From SAR86 cluster bacterium SAR86B (GTDB lineage: Bacteria > Pseudomonadota > Gammaproteobacteria > Magnimaribacterales > Magnimaribacteraceae), in the NCBI GenBank assembly GCA_905182235.1, contig CAJJAM010000003.1, positions 50,769-114,768 on the forward strand: 64,000 nt of DNA. The letters run 5' to 3'. A program made the position numbers and the translations under genes. Under the pieces are notes generated by a model. The model saw only the letters and a program-made list of their open reading frames with translations, searched no databases and was not told where the DNA came from. Below, piece after piece: positions 43,930 to 54,004 of the stretch (position 1 is its first letter; every line of letters starts with the position of its first letter).

Positions 43930-46773
43930 TTACTGCTTAGCTAAAGAAAGAAGTAATTCTGATAGAGAAGATAGTGCAATATCAATATCTTCTAAGTTCT
44001 CAACTCCCCCTTGTGCAAAGTCAGGTCTTCCACCGCCACTTCCACCCAGTTGGTTTACTAAATGCTTCATTATGTCTCGAGCATCTATGGATTGTTCGGA
44101 CAGTGCTGTGGCCACTACCACAGGAATCTTATCTTCTATTACAGAGATTAAAACAACCACTGAGTTAGGAATCTGATTTCTTAATTTATCGGCAGCCTCT
44201 CTTAAACCTGACGTATCAAGATCGTCTAATCTTTTTGCAATAAGACTAAAGCCCCCAACCTCAGTTATTTCATCGTTAATATCAGAAACAGCCAATCCAA
44301 CACTTTTGCTTTTTAATTGAGCCAGTTGTTGGCTTAACGCTTTAGTTTCTTGCTTAAAATTTATTATTAGATCTACCAAAAAATTATTGGAAGAACTAGA
44401 TTTACTCAATTCAGTATGATTAATTGTTTCATTGGTGAGCTCTTCTAATTCATTAGTTAATGATTCATGTTCTTGCTTTAATTGAATAACCTTATCTACT
44501 ACTTGATCTGCTGGAGTATTTAATTCTTTAGAAACTTGCTCAATAAGTAGTTGAGAATTTCTTAATGACAGTAAATCTGAGGGATTTTCTTCACCACTGG
44601 ATGCTGATATTTCTGAGAGGTGTAGCTCTTCAGATATTCTCAGAATCTTTTGTTGTAATTCTTTTAATAACTCCCTTGCTCCAAGGCCGGTTACTGCTTC
44701 AATACGCCTAACGCCTGCAGAAATTCCTGACTCGCTGGTAATTTTCATAAAACCAATATCACCAGTTTTCTCAACGTGAGTGCCGCCACAAAGTTCCACT
44801 GAAAACCCTTCGCCAATATTCAGAACTCTTACTTCTTCACCATATTTTTCACCAAAAAAAGCAATGGCTCCTTTTTTTTCCGCCTCTTCAATTGTCATTA
44901 GCTCCGTTGTGGAGCTTGTGTTCTTAAGAATTTCATTGTTAATAAGATTTTCGACTTCTAGAATTTCTTCTTTAGAAATATTTTTAGAATGAGTAAAGTC
45001 AAAACGTAATTTCTTTGAATCAACCAGAGAGCCCTTTTGTTCTATGTGGTCGCCTAAAACTCTCCTTAAAGCAGCTTGCAAAAGGTGAGTTGCTGAATGA
45101 TTAAGCACGGTTCTTAGTCTCAAGCCTTCATCTATCTCAGCACTAGCAAAACTTGATTTAGTGATCACTCCTTCTTCAACTACACCTAAATGGCCATAGT
45201 GATCTCCTACTTTTTGAGTATCCAATACTGAAAAAACAAAGTCTTTTCCTTTGATTTTTCCTCTATCTCCTACCTGCCCCCCTGATTCGGCATAAAAAGT
45301 AGTTTGGTCCAGGAAAACAATGCCTTTTTCATCTTTGGAAAGAGAATTACACTGATTGCCTTTAGAAGAATCTATCATTTCTAGAACATTTGATTTACAG
45401 GTGTTAGCGTTATATCCCAAGAACTTTGTCTTACCCTCGATGGAGACGGATTCAGGCAGAACCGCAGTAAAATTACTTGATGCTCTTGCTCTTTGTCTTT
45501 GCTCAAGCATTAAATCTTCGTACTCTTTCAAGTTTACTTCTAGATTATTTTCTCTCGCGAAGTCAGCCGTCATATCAACTGGAAATCCAAAGGTATCGTA
45601 AAGTTTAAAGGCTAAATTACCAGGAATTGTATTGCCTTTTATTTTTTTTACTTCTGCTTCTAATAAAGCCATACCTTGGGTTAAAGTAGTGGCAAATTGT
45701 TCCTCTTCTTGCTGAAGGTTTGCCACAATTCTATCGCTTTCTTTTTTGATTAGAGGATGGGCATCTCCCATCTCCTCTATCAGAACAGGGACCATCAAAG
45801 AAAGAAGAGGATCCTTTGTTCCCAGTTTGTTTGCGTGCCTTAAAGCTCTGCGGATTATTCTTCTTAAAACATAACCACGTCCTTCATTACTTGGAACTAT
45901 GCCGTCTGCAATTAAGAATGAACTGGCTCGAAGGTGATCTGCTATAACTCTCAATGAAGGGTTTTCTAAATCTTTCCTTTTAGTTAAACGCCCGACTTCA
46001 TTAATTAAAGATTTAAATAGATCTGTATTAAAATTATTTTGTTCATTCTGAAGAACGGCTGCAATTCTTTCCAGGCCCATTCCTGTGTCAACACACGGGT
46101 TGGGTAATGGGCTGAGCTTGCCATCTTTAGATCTATCAAATTGAGTAAAAACTAGATTCCACACTTCGATAAACCTATCTCCGGGATCGGATCCTAATGT
46201 TGGCGGATCTCCTTTTATGTGCTCACCATGATCATAGTAAATTTCACTGCAAGGACCGCAAGGGCCAGTGTCGCCCATAGTCCAAAAGTTTTCATCATCA
46301 TCCAGTCTAGATATTCTTGCAGGATCAATTCCGATCTTTTCTTTCCATATCAATTCGGATTCATCATCGTCCTTATGAACGGTTATCCAGAGTTTATCTT
46401 CTGGAATATTGTATCTGTTTGTTAAAAGGTCCCATGCAAACTCTATAGCCTCTTCCTTAAAGTAATCTCCAAAACTAAAATTACCCAGCATCTCGAAAAA
46501 ACTATGGTGTCTGGCCGTGTAGCCTACATTATCTAAATCGTTATGCTTGCCGCCTACTCTTAGACACCTTTGAGAGCTTACAGCTCTTGTATACTCTCTC
46601 TTTTCCACTCCTAACAGCAAGTTCTTAAAAGGCACCATGCCGGCATTAGTAAATAACAAGGAAGGATCATTTATAGGCACTAGAGAAGAACTATCAACTA
46701 ATTGATGGCCTTGTTCTTGGAAATAATCCAAGAATATTGAACGAATTTTATTGGTGGTAAATACTTCCGACAT
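43930..46773 (-). CDS. alaS: Alanyl-tRNA synthetase AlaS (long coiled-coil form)
   Basis: A 947-residue synthetase. The class II catalytic core is N-terminal (TNAGMVPFKNLLLG, FEMLGNFSFGDYFKEEA). The editing-domain zinc ligands are HSATH and CGGTH, and a C-terminal C-Ala domain ends in GGSGGGRPDFAQGG. It is about 70 residues longer than the E. coli enzyme; the extra length lies in the coiled coil after the editing domain (about 715-810). It charges tRNA-Ala and clears Ser/Gly mischarging. Confidence 0.96.
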   Translation of the reverse strand: MSEVFTTNKIRSIFLDYFQEQGHQLVDSSSLVPINDPSLLFTNAGMVPFKNLLLGVEKREYTRAVSSQRCLRVGGKHNDLDNVGYTARHHSFFEMLGNFSFGDYFKEEAIEFAWDLLTNRYNIPEDKLWITVHKDDDESELIWKEKIGIDPARISRLDDDENFWTMGDTGPCGPCSEIYYDHGEHIKGDPPTLGSDPGDRFIEVWNLVFTQFDRSKDGKLSPLPNPCVDTGMGLERIAAVLQNEQNNFNTDLFKSLINEVGRLTKRKDLENPSLRVIADHLRASSFLIADGIVPSNEGRGYVLRRIIRRALRHANKLGTKDPLLSLMVPVLIEEMGDAHPLIKKESDRIVANLQQEEEQFATTLTQGMALLEAEVKKIKGNTIPGNLAFKLYDTFGFPVDMTADFARENNLEVNLKEYEDLMLEQRQRARASSNFTAVLPESVSIEGKTKFLGYNANTCKSNVLEMIDSSKGNQCNSLSKDEKGIVFLDQTTFYAESGGQVGDRGKIKGKDFVFSVLDTQKVGDHYGHLGVVEEGVITKSSFASAEIDEGLRLRTVLNHSATHLLQAALRRVLGDHIEQKGSLVDSKKLRFDFTHSKNISKEEILEVENLINNEILKNTSSTTELMTIEEAEKKGAIAFFGEKYGEEVRVLNIGEGFSVELCGGTHVEKTGDIGFMKITSESGISAGVRRIEAVTGLGARELLKELQQKILRISEELHLSEISASSGEENPSDLLSLRNSQLLIEQVSKELNTPADQVVDKVIQLKQEHESLTNELEELTNETINHTELSKSSSSNNFLVDLIINFKQETKALSQQLAQLKSKSVGLAVSDINDEITEVGGFSLIAKRLDDLDTSGLREAADKLRNQIPNSVVVLISVIEDKIPVVVATALSEQSIDARDIMKHLVNQLGGSGGGRPDFAQGGVENLEDIDIALSSLSELLLSLAKQ

Positions 46774-46778
46774 ATTCC

Positions 46779-47483
46779 TTAAGAAAAGACTTCATTGAAG
46801 AAATTTAACATAGCTCTCCATGATCTCTTATCGGCATCTTGATTGTATTGAGTTCCTAAAGCAGGGTCGTTGGCTTCAAGATTTGTAAAGGCATGATAGG
46901 TTCCTCCGTAGCTATGCAATTGCCAATCAGCATTTGCATTTGTCATCTCTTTTTGAAAATTATCTACCATTTCTAAGGGAACCATCGGGTCTCTTTCTCC
47001 GTGCAATACTAGAATTTTACTTTTTATTCCATGGTCAGAAATAGAAGAAGGCATCAGGAGTCCATGGAAGCTAACAACGCCTTTGACGTCCGCACCAGCC
47101 CTGGCTAGATCCAGGACGACCAAGCCTCCAAAACAATAGCCAATGGCAGCAACTTTAGAAGGGTCCACGCCTTCTAGGCTTTTTCCTGTTTCAAGAGCAC
47201 CCAGTATTCTTTCCTTTAGATCATCTCTATTCGATATAAGAGGCGTCATTAAAGCTTCGTTTTCAGAGGCGTCAGCCCCAACTTTACCTTCCCCATACAT
47301 GTCTACTGCCATAGCCGTATAACCGAGCATAGCCAAATCTTTAGCTCGATCATGTACGAAGCTATCTTTTCCAGCCCAAGTATGTGCGATCAATACCAGA
47401 GGAGAATTACTACTTTCAGGATAAGCAACAAAACCTACCATATTCTCACCATTAACCTTATAGTGTATTTCTTCTGTTTTCAT
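46779..47483 (-). CDS. Dienelactone hydrolase family protein
   Basis: A 234-residue alpha/beta hydrolase. The nucleophile elbow GYCFGG uses Cys, as in dienelactone hydrolases. LHGERDPMVP carries the Asp and GGTYHAFT the His. It hydrolyses lactones or esters in the cytosol; the native substrate is unknown. It lies two bases downstream of the gamma carbonic anhydrase gene and just before alaS on the same strand. Confidence 0.88.
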   Translation of the reverse strand: MKTEEIHYKVNGENMVGFVAYPESSNSPLVLIAHTWAGKDSFVHDRAKDLAMLGYTAMAVDMYGEGKVGADASENEALMTPLISNRDDLKERILGALETGKSLEGVDPSKVAAIGYCFGGLVVLDLARAGADVKGVVSFHGLLMPSSISDHGIKSKILVLHGERDPMVPLEMVDNFQKEMTNANADWQLHSYGGTYHAFTNLEANDPALGTQYNQDADKRSWRAMLNFFNEVFS

Positions 47484-47485
47484 AC

Positions 47486-48013
47486 TTAATCGCTTACTTT
47501 TTTTAGCTCTTTCTTAAACCTTTTGTAATTTTCAACATAATGATGAGCAGACATAATCAGACCTTTACGCTGCTCTTCTTCTAAGACAGATCTTATTTTT
47601 CCTGGTGACCCCATGACCACCGAACCATCAGGTACTTCCATGCCTTCCGTTATTAAAGAGTTCGCCCCTATGAGGCAACCTTTACCAATTTTTGCACCGT
47701 TCAAAACAACGGCATTTATCCCTATCAAACTTCCATCACCGATAGTGCAACCATGGAGCATGACGTGATGTCCAATGGTTACATCTTTTCCTATATCCAA
47801 AGGAAATCCATAATCTGTATGTAAAACAGCACAATCTTGAACATTGCTTCTTTCACCAATTGTAATTAACTCTGTGTCTCCTCTTAAGACTGCTCCAAAC
47901 CACACGCTGGCATCTTTACAAAGCTTGACCTTTCCTAACACAGTTGCATTTTCAGCAACATAAAAATCTTGGCCTTCAGCTTCTAAAGAATGGTCGCCTA
48001 AATCAAATATCAT
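47486..48013 (-). CDS. Gamma-carbonic-anhydrase-like protein (YrdA type)
   Basis: A 175-residue left-handed beta-helix protein with hexapeptide repeats. Three potential metal His lie in AVLHTDYG and [19 protein letters not shown]. It matches the YrdA/PaaY branch, in which CO2 hydration has been shown for some members only. A short gap separates it from a Nudix gene upstream and the hydrolase downstream. Confidence 0.88.
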   Translation of the reverse strand: MIFDLGDHSLEAEGQDFYVAENATVLGKVKLCKDASVWFGAVLRGDTELITIGERSNVQDCAVLHTDYGFPLDIGKDVTIGHHVMLHGCTIGDGSLIGINAVVLNGAKIGKGCLIGANSLITEGMEVPDGSVVMGSPGKIRSVLEEEQRKGLIMSAHHYVENYKRFKKELKKVSD

Positions 48014-48022
48014 AAATCTCTC

Positions 48023-48604
48023 CTATCCTCTTCCTTTACCTTGAAGATCTATCCCTGCATCCAGGGTTAAATTTAAAAAGTTCACAGTAATCATAGCTGT
48101 CAAACCCCATATTATAAAAGAATCATATTTATAAACTGGCATAAAAAATGATTCATCACCTCTTTCTATGAAATCATTTCTGTGACGTTTATCTTCTAAA
48201 AAAAATGACAGTGGAACTTTAAAACAAGCATCTATCTCATCTGAATCAGAGTTTAAATCTGCATCAACAGGAACAACTCCAACATAAGGGGTGACACTAA
48301 CATTAAACCTTGAAACCGTAGTATCAAGTGTTCCGAGAATCCTTACGTCTTGACTATTTAAGCCTGTTTCTTCATAAGATTCTCTTAAAGCTGTTTGCTC
48401 TAAAGACTCATCTTCAAGCTCATACATCCCTCCTGGAAAAGAGACTTCTCCTCCGTGCGAAGACATTTTACTTGACCTTAAGGTATACAAAAGCTCAGGG
48501 TCATCAGCATCAGATAACGCCAATAATACTGCCGCTTTCTTAAGCTCTTCAACGGGAGGAGAGCTATTGTGCTCAACCAACCTTCTTGCAATTTTAGTTA
48601 ACAT
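48023..48604 (-). CDS. Nudix hydrolase, CoA pyrophosphatase (NudL) type
   Basis: A 193-residue protein with EVSFPGGMYE and the Nudix box running from GGMYELED through REsYEETGL (G-x5-E-x7-RE-x2-EE-x-G). The GGEVSFPGG start is typical of NudL/YeaB CoA pyrophosphatases, which cleave CoA to phosphopantetheine and 3',5'-ADP. Divergent from a second Nudix gene. Confidence 0.85.
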   Translation of the reverse strand: MLTKIARRLVEHNSSPPVEELKKAAVLLALSDADDPELLYTLRSSKMSSHGGEVSFPGGMYELEDESLEQTALRESYEETGLNSQDVRILGTLDTTVSRFNVSVTPYVGVVPVDADLNSDSDEIDACFKVPLSFFLEDKRHRNDFIERGDESFFMPVYKYDSFIIWGLTAMITVNFLNLTLDAGIDLQGKGRG

Positions 48605-48675
48605 TAATAAATTAAATAGGATTTAGCTGAATAGTTTATACTCCTCGCGCACTAAACCGAAATAATCCAAATTAA

Positions 48676-49224
48676 ATGAAATATTGCAGCAACTGCGGCG
48701 AAACCGTAGAAAAAAGAATACCTGAGGATGATAATAGATTGAGACACTGTTGTACAAGCTGTGAATCTATTCATTACCTTAACCCAAAAGTCATTGTTGG
48801 AACTGTGCCAATAAAAGAAGGTAAAGTTTTACTCTGTAAAAGAGCAATACATCCAAGGCATGGTCTCTGGACCTTGCCTGCAGGATTCTTAGAAAATGGA
48901 GAAACTATAGAGCAAGGAGCTTTCAGGGAGACTGAGGAAGAGACCTTCACAAAAGTGGAAATGGGGAAGTTGTACGCGATCTTTAATATTCCACAAATCC
49001 ATCAAGTCTATATGCTGCATCTTGCAAAAGTGGTTAACAATGACTTTAAGGAAACAACAGAGAGTTTAGAGGTTAAGCTTTTCAATGAAGAAGATATTCC
49101 TTGGGAAGAGCTTGCCTTTCCTTTCGTCCCGACAATTTTAAAATCATATTTTCAAGACGTAAAAAATAATGACTTTCCTCTAAGAACCCAAACTATAGAA
49201 AGGCCCAAGAACCCTGACAGTTAA
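48676..49224 (+). CDS. Nudix hydrolase with N-terminal zinc ribbon
   Basis: A 182-residue protein. Four Cys of a zinc ribbon (CSNCGE, CCTSCES) precede a Nudix box (GFLENGETIEQGAF, RETEEETF). This layout matches the short NudC/YjaD-like Zn-ribbon Nudix group, which acts on NAD(H), ADP-ribose or similar. The last conserved Gly of the box is replaced by Thr, so specificity or activity may differ. Its stop shares a TTAA with the convergent purL stop. Confidence 0.85.
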   Translation: MKYCSNCGETVEKRIPEDDNRLRHCCTSCESIHYLNPKVIVGTVPIKEGKVLLCKRAIHPRHGLWTLPAGFLENGETIEQGAFRETEEETFTKVEMGKLYAIFNIPQIHQVYMLHLAKVVNNDFKETTESLEVKLFNEEDIPWEELAFPFVPTILKSYFQDVKNNDFPLRTQTIERPKNPDS

Positions 49225-52200
49225 TCTACAAACTCTCTGGCATTAAGAAAAAATTTCATCCAGGGCCCATATTCTTCCCAATCTTCTGGACACCATGAGT
49301 ACTGGTAGGATAAAAATGCCCTCTCGGGATGCGGCATCATTAAAGTAACTCGACCAGACTCATTCGTAATTCCAGCAATACCTGCAAGTGAACCATTGGG
49401 GTTTTGAGGATACGCTTCAGTAGCAAAACCAGCATTATCTGCATAAGCCAAAGCGTTTAGGTTGGCTTCTGTTAAGTTTGTAATCTCTTCTGATGAAGAT
49501 GATAGTCGACCCTCTCCATGGGCCACCGGTATTGGTAAGACTGAACCCGCCATATCTTTAAAAAAGATTGAGGGTGATTCTTTTATGACGGTCTGCACAA
49601 GCCTGGATTCAAACTTTTCTGAAGTATTTCTAATAAATTTAGGCCATCCATAGGAGCCTGGTATTAAGCTTGATAAAAGAGCTAAAGTTTGACAACCATT
49701 ACACACTCCCAAAGTAAAATTGCTTTCGTTTAAGAAAAAATCACTAAATTGATTCTTAAGCTCTTCATTATGTAAGATGTTAGTGGCCCATCCTCCTCCC
49801 GCACCAAGGACATCCCCGTAAGAGAAGCCTCCGCAAGCAACCATCCCACTGAAATCATTCAATTGATATTTTTTATTTATTAAATCCGTCATGTGGACAT
49901 CAACACAACTAAAGCCGGCCCTATCAAATGCTGCAGCCATTTCTACTTGGCCATTAACACCTTGTTCTCTTAATACAGCCAAAAGAGGTTTGGTTTTATT
50001 TACACTAAACATCTTAGGTATGGAGAAAGTTAGCTTGGGTGAAAGTCCTTGCCTATCGACATCAATGTCAGATAAAAACTCTTCTTTTGCTGTTTCAGGG
50101 TTGTCTCTAAGCGATTGCATTTCAAAACTAACTCTACTCCATTGCTCTAAAAGCTCTTTTAAACCCCAAGATGCAATTACCCTTCTGTCTTCTATTAAAT
50201 TAATCTTTTTTTGATCATTTAAAGTTCCAATAGTATAAATAAAGTTTCTCAAACCGGTCTTTTGGAAACAACGCATCACTGAATCTTTTTCTTCAGTGTC
50301 AATCTGAATCACTACACCTAACTCTTCATTAAGAAGCGTATCAATACAGTCATTTTTATCTGATAAAATCTCATCCAATAAGATATCCACCCCCACCCTT
50401 CCAGCAAAAGCCATTTCCGATATCGTGGTTAACAAACCCCCATCTGACCTATCGTGGTAAGAGAGTATTTTCTTTTCTTTCAATAATTGATGAATACACT
50501 CAACAAAAAGAGGCATTTCTTCTACGCATTCAACATCAGGGGTATTCCCAGCTAAAATATTATTAATCTGTGCAACAATACTTCCGCCCAACCTTTTAGA
50601 GCCTTTAGCTAAATCAATAAATAAAAGTTCTGTTTTTTCTTTTACTATTATCTGCGGTGTCACAGCTAAACTTATATCTTCTAAAGGTGCAAAAGCTGAA
50701 ATTATTAAAGACAAAGGAGAGATCACTGACTCTAGACTTTCCCCCTCGTTCCAGTCCGTAGCCATGGATAAAGAATCTTTACCTACCGGAATAGTAATTT
50801 TCCACTCTGGGCAAAGACCCATACCAATAGCCTCAACGGCTTCATAAAGATCTTGATTTCCGTCTAGCCGGTCAGGAGCACCCATCCAATTAGCTGAAAG
50901 CTTTATATCAGATATATTCTTTATTCCTGAAGACAAGATATTAGTTACAGATTCTGCAACGGAGAGTCTGGCAGTTGCTGCAGCATTCAATACTGCATTA
51001 GGTGTCCTTTCTCCGATCGACATAGCTTCTCCAGATGTTCCTGTAAACCCTGAAGACGATATTGAATGGTCAGCCACAGGCACTTGCCAAGGGCCAACCA
51101 ATTGGTCTCTTGCTATCAAACCCGTGACAGTCCGATCGCCTATGGTGATGAGGAAGTTTTTACTTGCTACTGTCGGATGCCTCAGCACTTTTGGAAATAA
51201 GTCTTCAATCTTATAACCAGACAAGTCAACACTGCCCAGATCTTTGAGTCTTGGAATATAAGATCTTGTGCTTTTGGGTGGCTTACCAAATAAAATATCT
51301 AGCGATAAGTTAATTGGGTAATTATCAAATTCTGAGTCGTACACTTCCAACAAAGAGCCTTCAGTTATTTCGCCTATGACTGCAAACGGACACCTCTCGC
51401 GCAAACAAAACTTTTCAAACTTATCCACTGTTGTTTCATCAATCGCAATTACATATCGTTCTTGAGATTCATTGCACCATATTTCCATTGGAGACATGCC
51501 CCGCTCAGCATTAGGAATCTCCCTTAAATTAATTAACCCTCCATGACCACTATCTTTTACCAGTTCAGGAACGGCATTGGATAAACCGCCAGCACCAACA
51601 TCGTGAATAAATAAAATAGGGTTGGAAGATCCTTGTTGCCAACACCGATCCAATACCTCTTGACATCTTCTCTCCATTTCAGGATTTTCTCTTTGAACAG
51701 ATGCGTAATCTAAATCTAAATCACCTGAGCCCGAAGATAGTGACGAGGCAGACCCACCGCCCAATCCAATCAACATAGCCGGTCCTCCGAGGACAACAAG
51801 TTTAGAGCCTATAGGCACTTCAGACTTATTTACGTGATCTGGTTTAATATTCCCTAAACCACCTGCCAACATAATGGGTTTATGGTACCCAAATCTATTA
51901 ACTCCGCTGCCAATGTCTCCTTCCATTTCAAATGAACGAAAATACCCCAATATATTAGGTCTACCAAATTCATTATTAAAAGCGGCTGCTCCTATGGGAG
52001 CCTCCAACATAATTTGCAGAGGATTTGCGATTCTACTGGGAGTGCTCTCTTCAATCTCCCAAGATTCATTTAAGTTAGGAATCCTTAGATTAGAAACAGA
52101 AAACCCTGACAAACCTGCTTTAGGTTTAGCCCCCACACCGGTTGCACCTTCATCTCTTATCTCACCACCAGAGCCTGTTGCAGCTCCAGAGAAAGGTGAA

Positions 52201-53150
52201 ATAGCAGTTGGGTGGTTGTGAGTTTCTACTTTTATAACAATATTAACTGCTTCTTTTTTGGGTTTGTAAATATTATCGCTGGTCGGATAAAACCTTTCAG
52301 AAACGTATCCTGACAATATAGCAGCATTGTCTTCATAAGCAGACAATACGCCCTCAGGATTTAAAGCATGGGTATTGCGAATCATGTCAAAAAGACTTAA
52401 TGGTTTTTCTGAATTATTAACTTTCCAGCTTGCATTAAAAATCTTATGCCTGCAGTGTTCAGAATTGGCCTGAGCAAACATCATTAACTCGGCATCTGTT
52501 GGATTTGCATTAGTTACCAAATAATTTTCATACAGATATAGGATCTCATCTTCATTCAGAGCAAGTCCTAATAAAATATTTGCTTCTTCAATAGCTGAGA
52601 TACCTTTTTCAAACATTGGTATGTCTAAAACTTCTCGAGGAGACAGGGTAGAAAAAATATTCTCTGACTCACTTAGATCCAACATTACATCTTGTGTCAT
52701 CTTGTCAGCTAATTGCCCCGCCAACTCTCTTATAACTTTTGTCTCAAATTGAAGTTGTGAACTGAAAGAATAATAAAATCCTCGCTCAATCCTTTCTAAA
52801 AAATCCATTCCACAATTGTTCATGATCTCGGTGGCTTTAGAAGACCAGGGCGAAATTGTTCCAAATCGAGGAATAACTGTGAACGAGAAATCAGAGCCGC
52901 ATTCAAAAACAGGCGAAGAAGATAAGATGCTTTTTAATTTATTTAAATTATCTTGAGATAATTTCTTATTCAAAGAAATAAAATAGATCTCGCAGCATTC
53001 AAAATTATCTATATTTTCTTTGTTTTTAAGGCCCTCTTTTAAAGAATTTATTCTAAATTCAGATAACCGAGTTTTACCCTTGATTGCTATAACTGTCGAA
53101 GAGATTTCTTTGATTGAGTTCATTGGGATAGAACTAATATTATAGATCAA
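49221..53150 (-). CDS. purL: Phosphoribosylformylglycinamidine synthase PurL (large form)
   Basis: A 1309-residue single-chain FGAM synthase, the proteobacterial form. It has an N-terminal PurS-like domain, two AIR-synthase-like halves (VETHNHPTAISPFSGAATG, HDVGAGGLSNAVPEL) and a C-terminal class I glutamine amidotransferase with GVCNGCQTL as nucleophile site. It converts FGAR to FGAM in purine synthesis. Divergent from mltF, as in E. coli. Confidence 0.97.
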   Translation of the reverse strand: MIYNISSIPMNSIKEISSTVIAIKGKTRLSEFRINSLKEGLKNKENIDNFECCEIYFISLNKKLSQDNLNKLKSILSSSPVFECGSDFSFTVIPRFGTISPWSSKATEIMNNCGMDFLERIERGFYYSFSSQLQFETKVIRELAGQLADKMTQDVMLDLSESENIFSTLSPREVLDIPMFEKGISAIEEANILLGLALNEDEILYLYENYLVTNANPTDAELMMFAQANSEHCRHKIFNASWKVNNSEKPLSLFDMIRNTHALNPEGVLSAYEDNAAILSGYVSERFYPTSDNIYKPKKEAVNIVIKVETHNHPTAISPFSGAATGSGGEIRDEGATGVGAKPKAGLSGFSVSNLRIPNLNESWEIEESTPSRIANPLQIMLEAPIGAAAFNNEFGRPNILGYFRSFEMEGDIGSGVNRFGYHKPIMLAGGLGNIKPDHVNKSEVPIGSKLVVLGGPAMLIGLGGGSASSLSSGSGDLDLDYASVQRENPEMERRCQEVLDRCWQQGSSNPILFIHDVGAGGLSNAVPELVKDSGHGGLINLREIPNAERGMSPMEIWCNESQERYVIAIDETTVDKFEKFCLRERCPFAVIGEITEGSLLEVYDSEFDNYPINLSLDILFGKPPKSTRSYIPRLKDLGSVDLSGYKIEDLFPKVLRHPTVASKNFLITIGDRTVTGLIARDQLVGPWQVPVADHSISSSGFTGTSGEAMSIGERTPNAVLNAAATARLSVAESVTNILSSGIKNISDIKLSANWMGAPDRLDGNQDLYEAVEAIGMGLCPEWKITIPVGKDSLSMATDWNEGESLESVISPLSLIISAFAPLEDISLAVTPQIIVKEKTELLFIDLAKGSKRLGGSIVAQINNILAGNTPDVECVEEMPLFVECIHQLLKEKKILSYHDRSDGGLLTTISEMAFAGRVGVDILLDEILSDKNDCIDTLLNEELGVVIQIDTEEKDSVMRCFQKTGLRNFIYTIGTLNDQKKINLIEDRRVIASWGLKELLEQWSRVSFEMQSLRDNPETAKEEFLSDIDVDRQGLSPKLTFSIPKMFSVNKTKPLLAVLREQGVNGQVEMAAAFDRAGFSCVDVHMTDLINKKYQLNDFSGMVACGGFSYGDVLGAGGGWATNILHNEELKNQFSDFFLNESNFTLGVCNGCQTLALLSSLIPGSYGWPKFIRNTSEKFESRLVQTVIKESPSIFFKDMAGSVLPIPVAHGEGRLSSSSEEITNLTEANLNALAYADNAGFATEAYPQNPNGSLAGIAGITNESGRVTLMMPHPERAFLSYQYSWCPEDWEEYGPWMKFFLNAREFVD

Positions 53151-53219
53151 CGTACCTGAGACAAGAAATGTTTTATACCTAGGTTCAAAAAATTCTAATA
53201 ATTTTATAAACCTAGATTT

Positions 53220-53243
53220 GATGAAATTTTGTACAAAATCATC
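53220..53243. promoter_or_regulatory. Imperfect palindrome in the purL-mltF gap
   Basis: A perfect core TTTTGTACAAAA is flanked by GAT/ATC arms with mismatches. It lies 30 bases before the mltF start and may be an operator or hairpin. It does not match the E. coli PurR consensus. Confidence 0.35.
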
Positions 53244-53272
53244 TAAAATAATATAAATTCTGGGGACTATTT

Positions 53273-54004
53273 TTGATATTTAAAAAGTTAAAGTATTTTC
53301 TTTTCTCCTCTCTCATATGCTTAATTCTAATAGGAGCTGAATCTCCTCTGTTTGCATCCTATGAAATCCAAAATTTTAATAATCTTGATAAAGATCTTTC
53401 TGAACTTTGGTCAAATGACCCTGCAGGCCAAACCATTTTTCTTAATAGAGTCTCTGAGCGCCTACCAGATTATAAAGTCTCATTTGAACAGGCCTCTAAA
53501 GACTTAGATGTTCATTGGACTTTAATAGCTGCCATAAGCTATCAAGAATCACATTGGGATCCTAAGGCAATTTCTCAAACAGGCGTGAGAGGCATGATGA
53601 TGCTTACTCAAAAGACTGCTAGAGAAATGGGAATTAGAAAGAGAACAGATCCCAATCAAAGCATTCTAGGAGGGGCAAATTATTTTCAGAAGACGCTAGA
53701 AAGATTCCCAAAAACTATACCTAAAGCTGACAGAATATGGATGGCTCTTGCTGCTTACAACCTAGGTTTCGTGAACTTAAATAAAGCAAGGCAATTAACT
53801 GATAAAAATGGACGTAATGATGAAAGTTGGTCTGATGTTAGTGAATTTCTTCCTATTCATCTAAATAGAAGGTATCAAAATGAATTAATGGAAGGTCAGG
53901 ACAAGGGGGAAGAGGCCTTAAAGTATGTTGAGAGAATAAGACTCTACTATGAAACTCTTTCTTTGATCGAGAAGAACAAAAGACTAGGTTTCACTAAGTC
54001 ATAA
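53273..54004 (+). CDS. Lytic transglycosylase, MltF catalytic-domain-only form
   Basis: A 243-residue protein with a signal peptide (about 1-27) and a transglycosylase SLT domain. [14 protein letters not shown] holds the catalytic Glu, with [17 protein letters not shown] and [12 protein letters not shown] after it. Sequence and purL neighbourhood fit MltF, but the usual N-terminal ABC-binding-protein domain (about 250 residues) is absent. TTG start with GGGGA upstream. The product would cut peptidoglycan in the periplasm. Confidence 0.87.
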   Translation: MIFKKLKYFLFSSLICLILIGAESPLFASYEIQNFNNLDKDLSELWSNDPAGQTIFLNRVSERLPDYKVSFEQASKDLDVHWTLIAAISYQESHWDPKAISQTGVRGMMMLTQKTAREMGIRKRTDPNQSILGGANYFQKTLERFPKTIPKADRIWMALAAYNLGFVNLNKARQLTDKNGRNDESWSDVSEFLPIHLNRRYQNELMEGQDKGEEALKYVERIRLYYETLSLIEKNKRLGFTKS

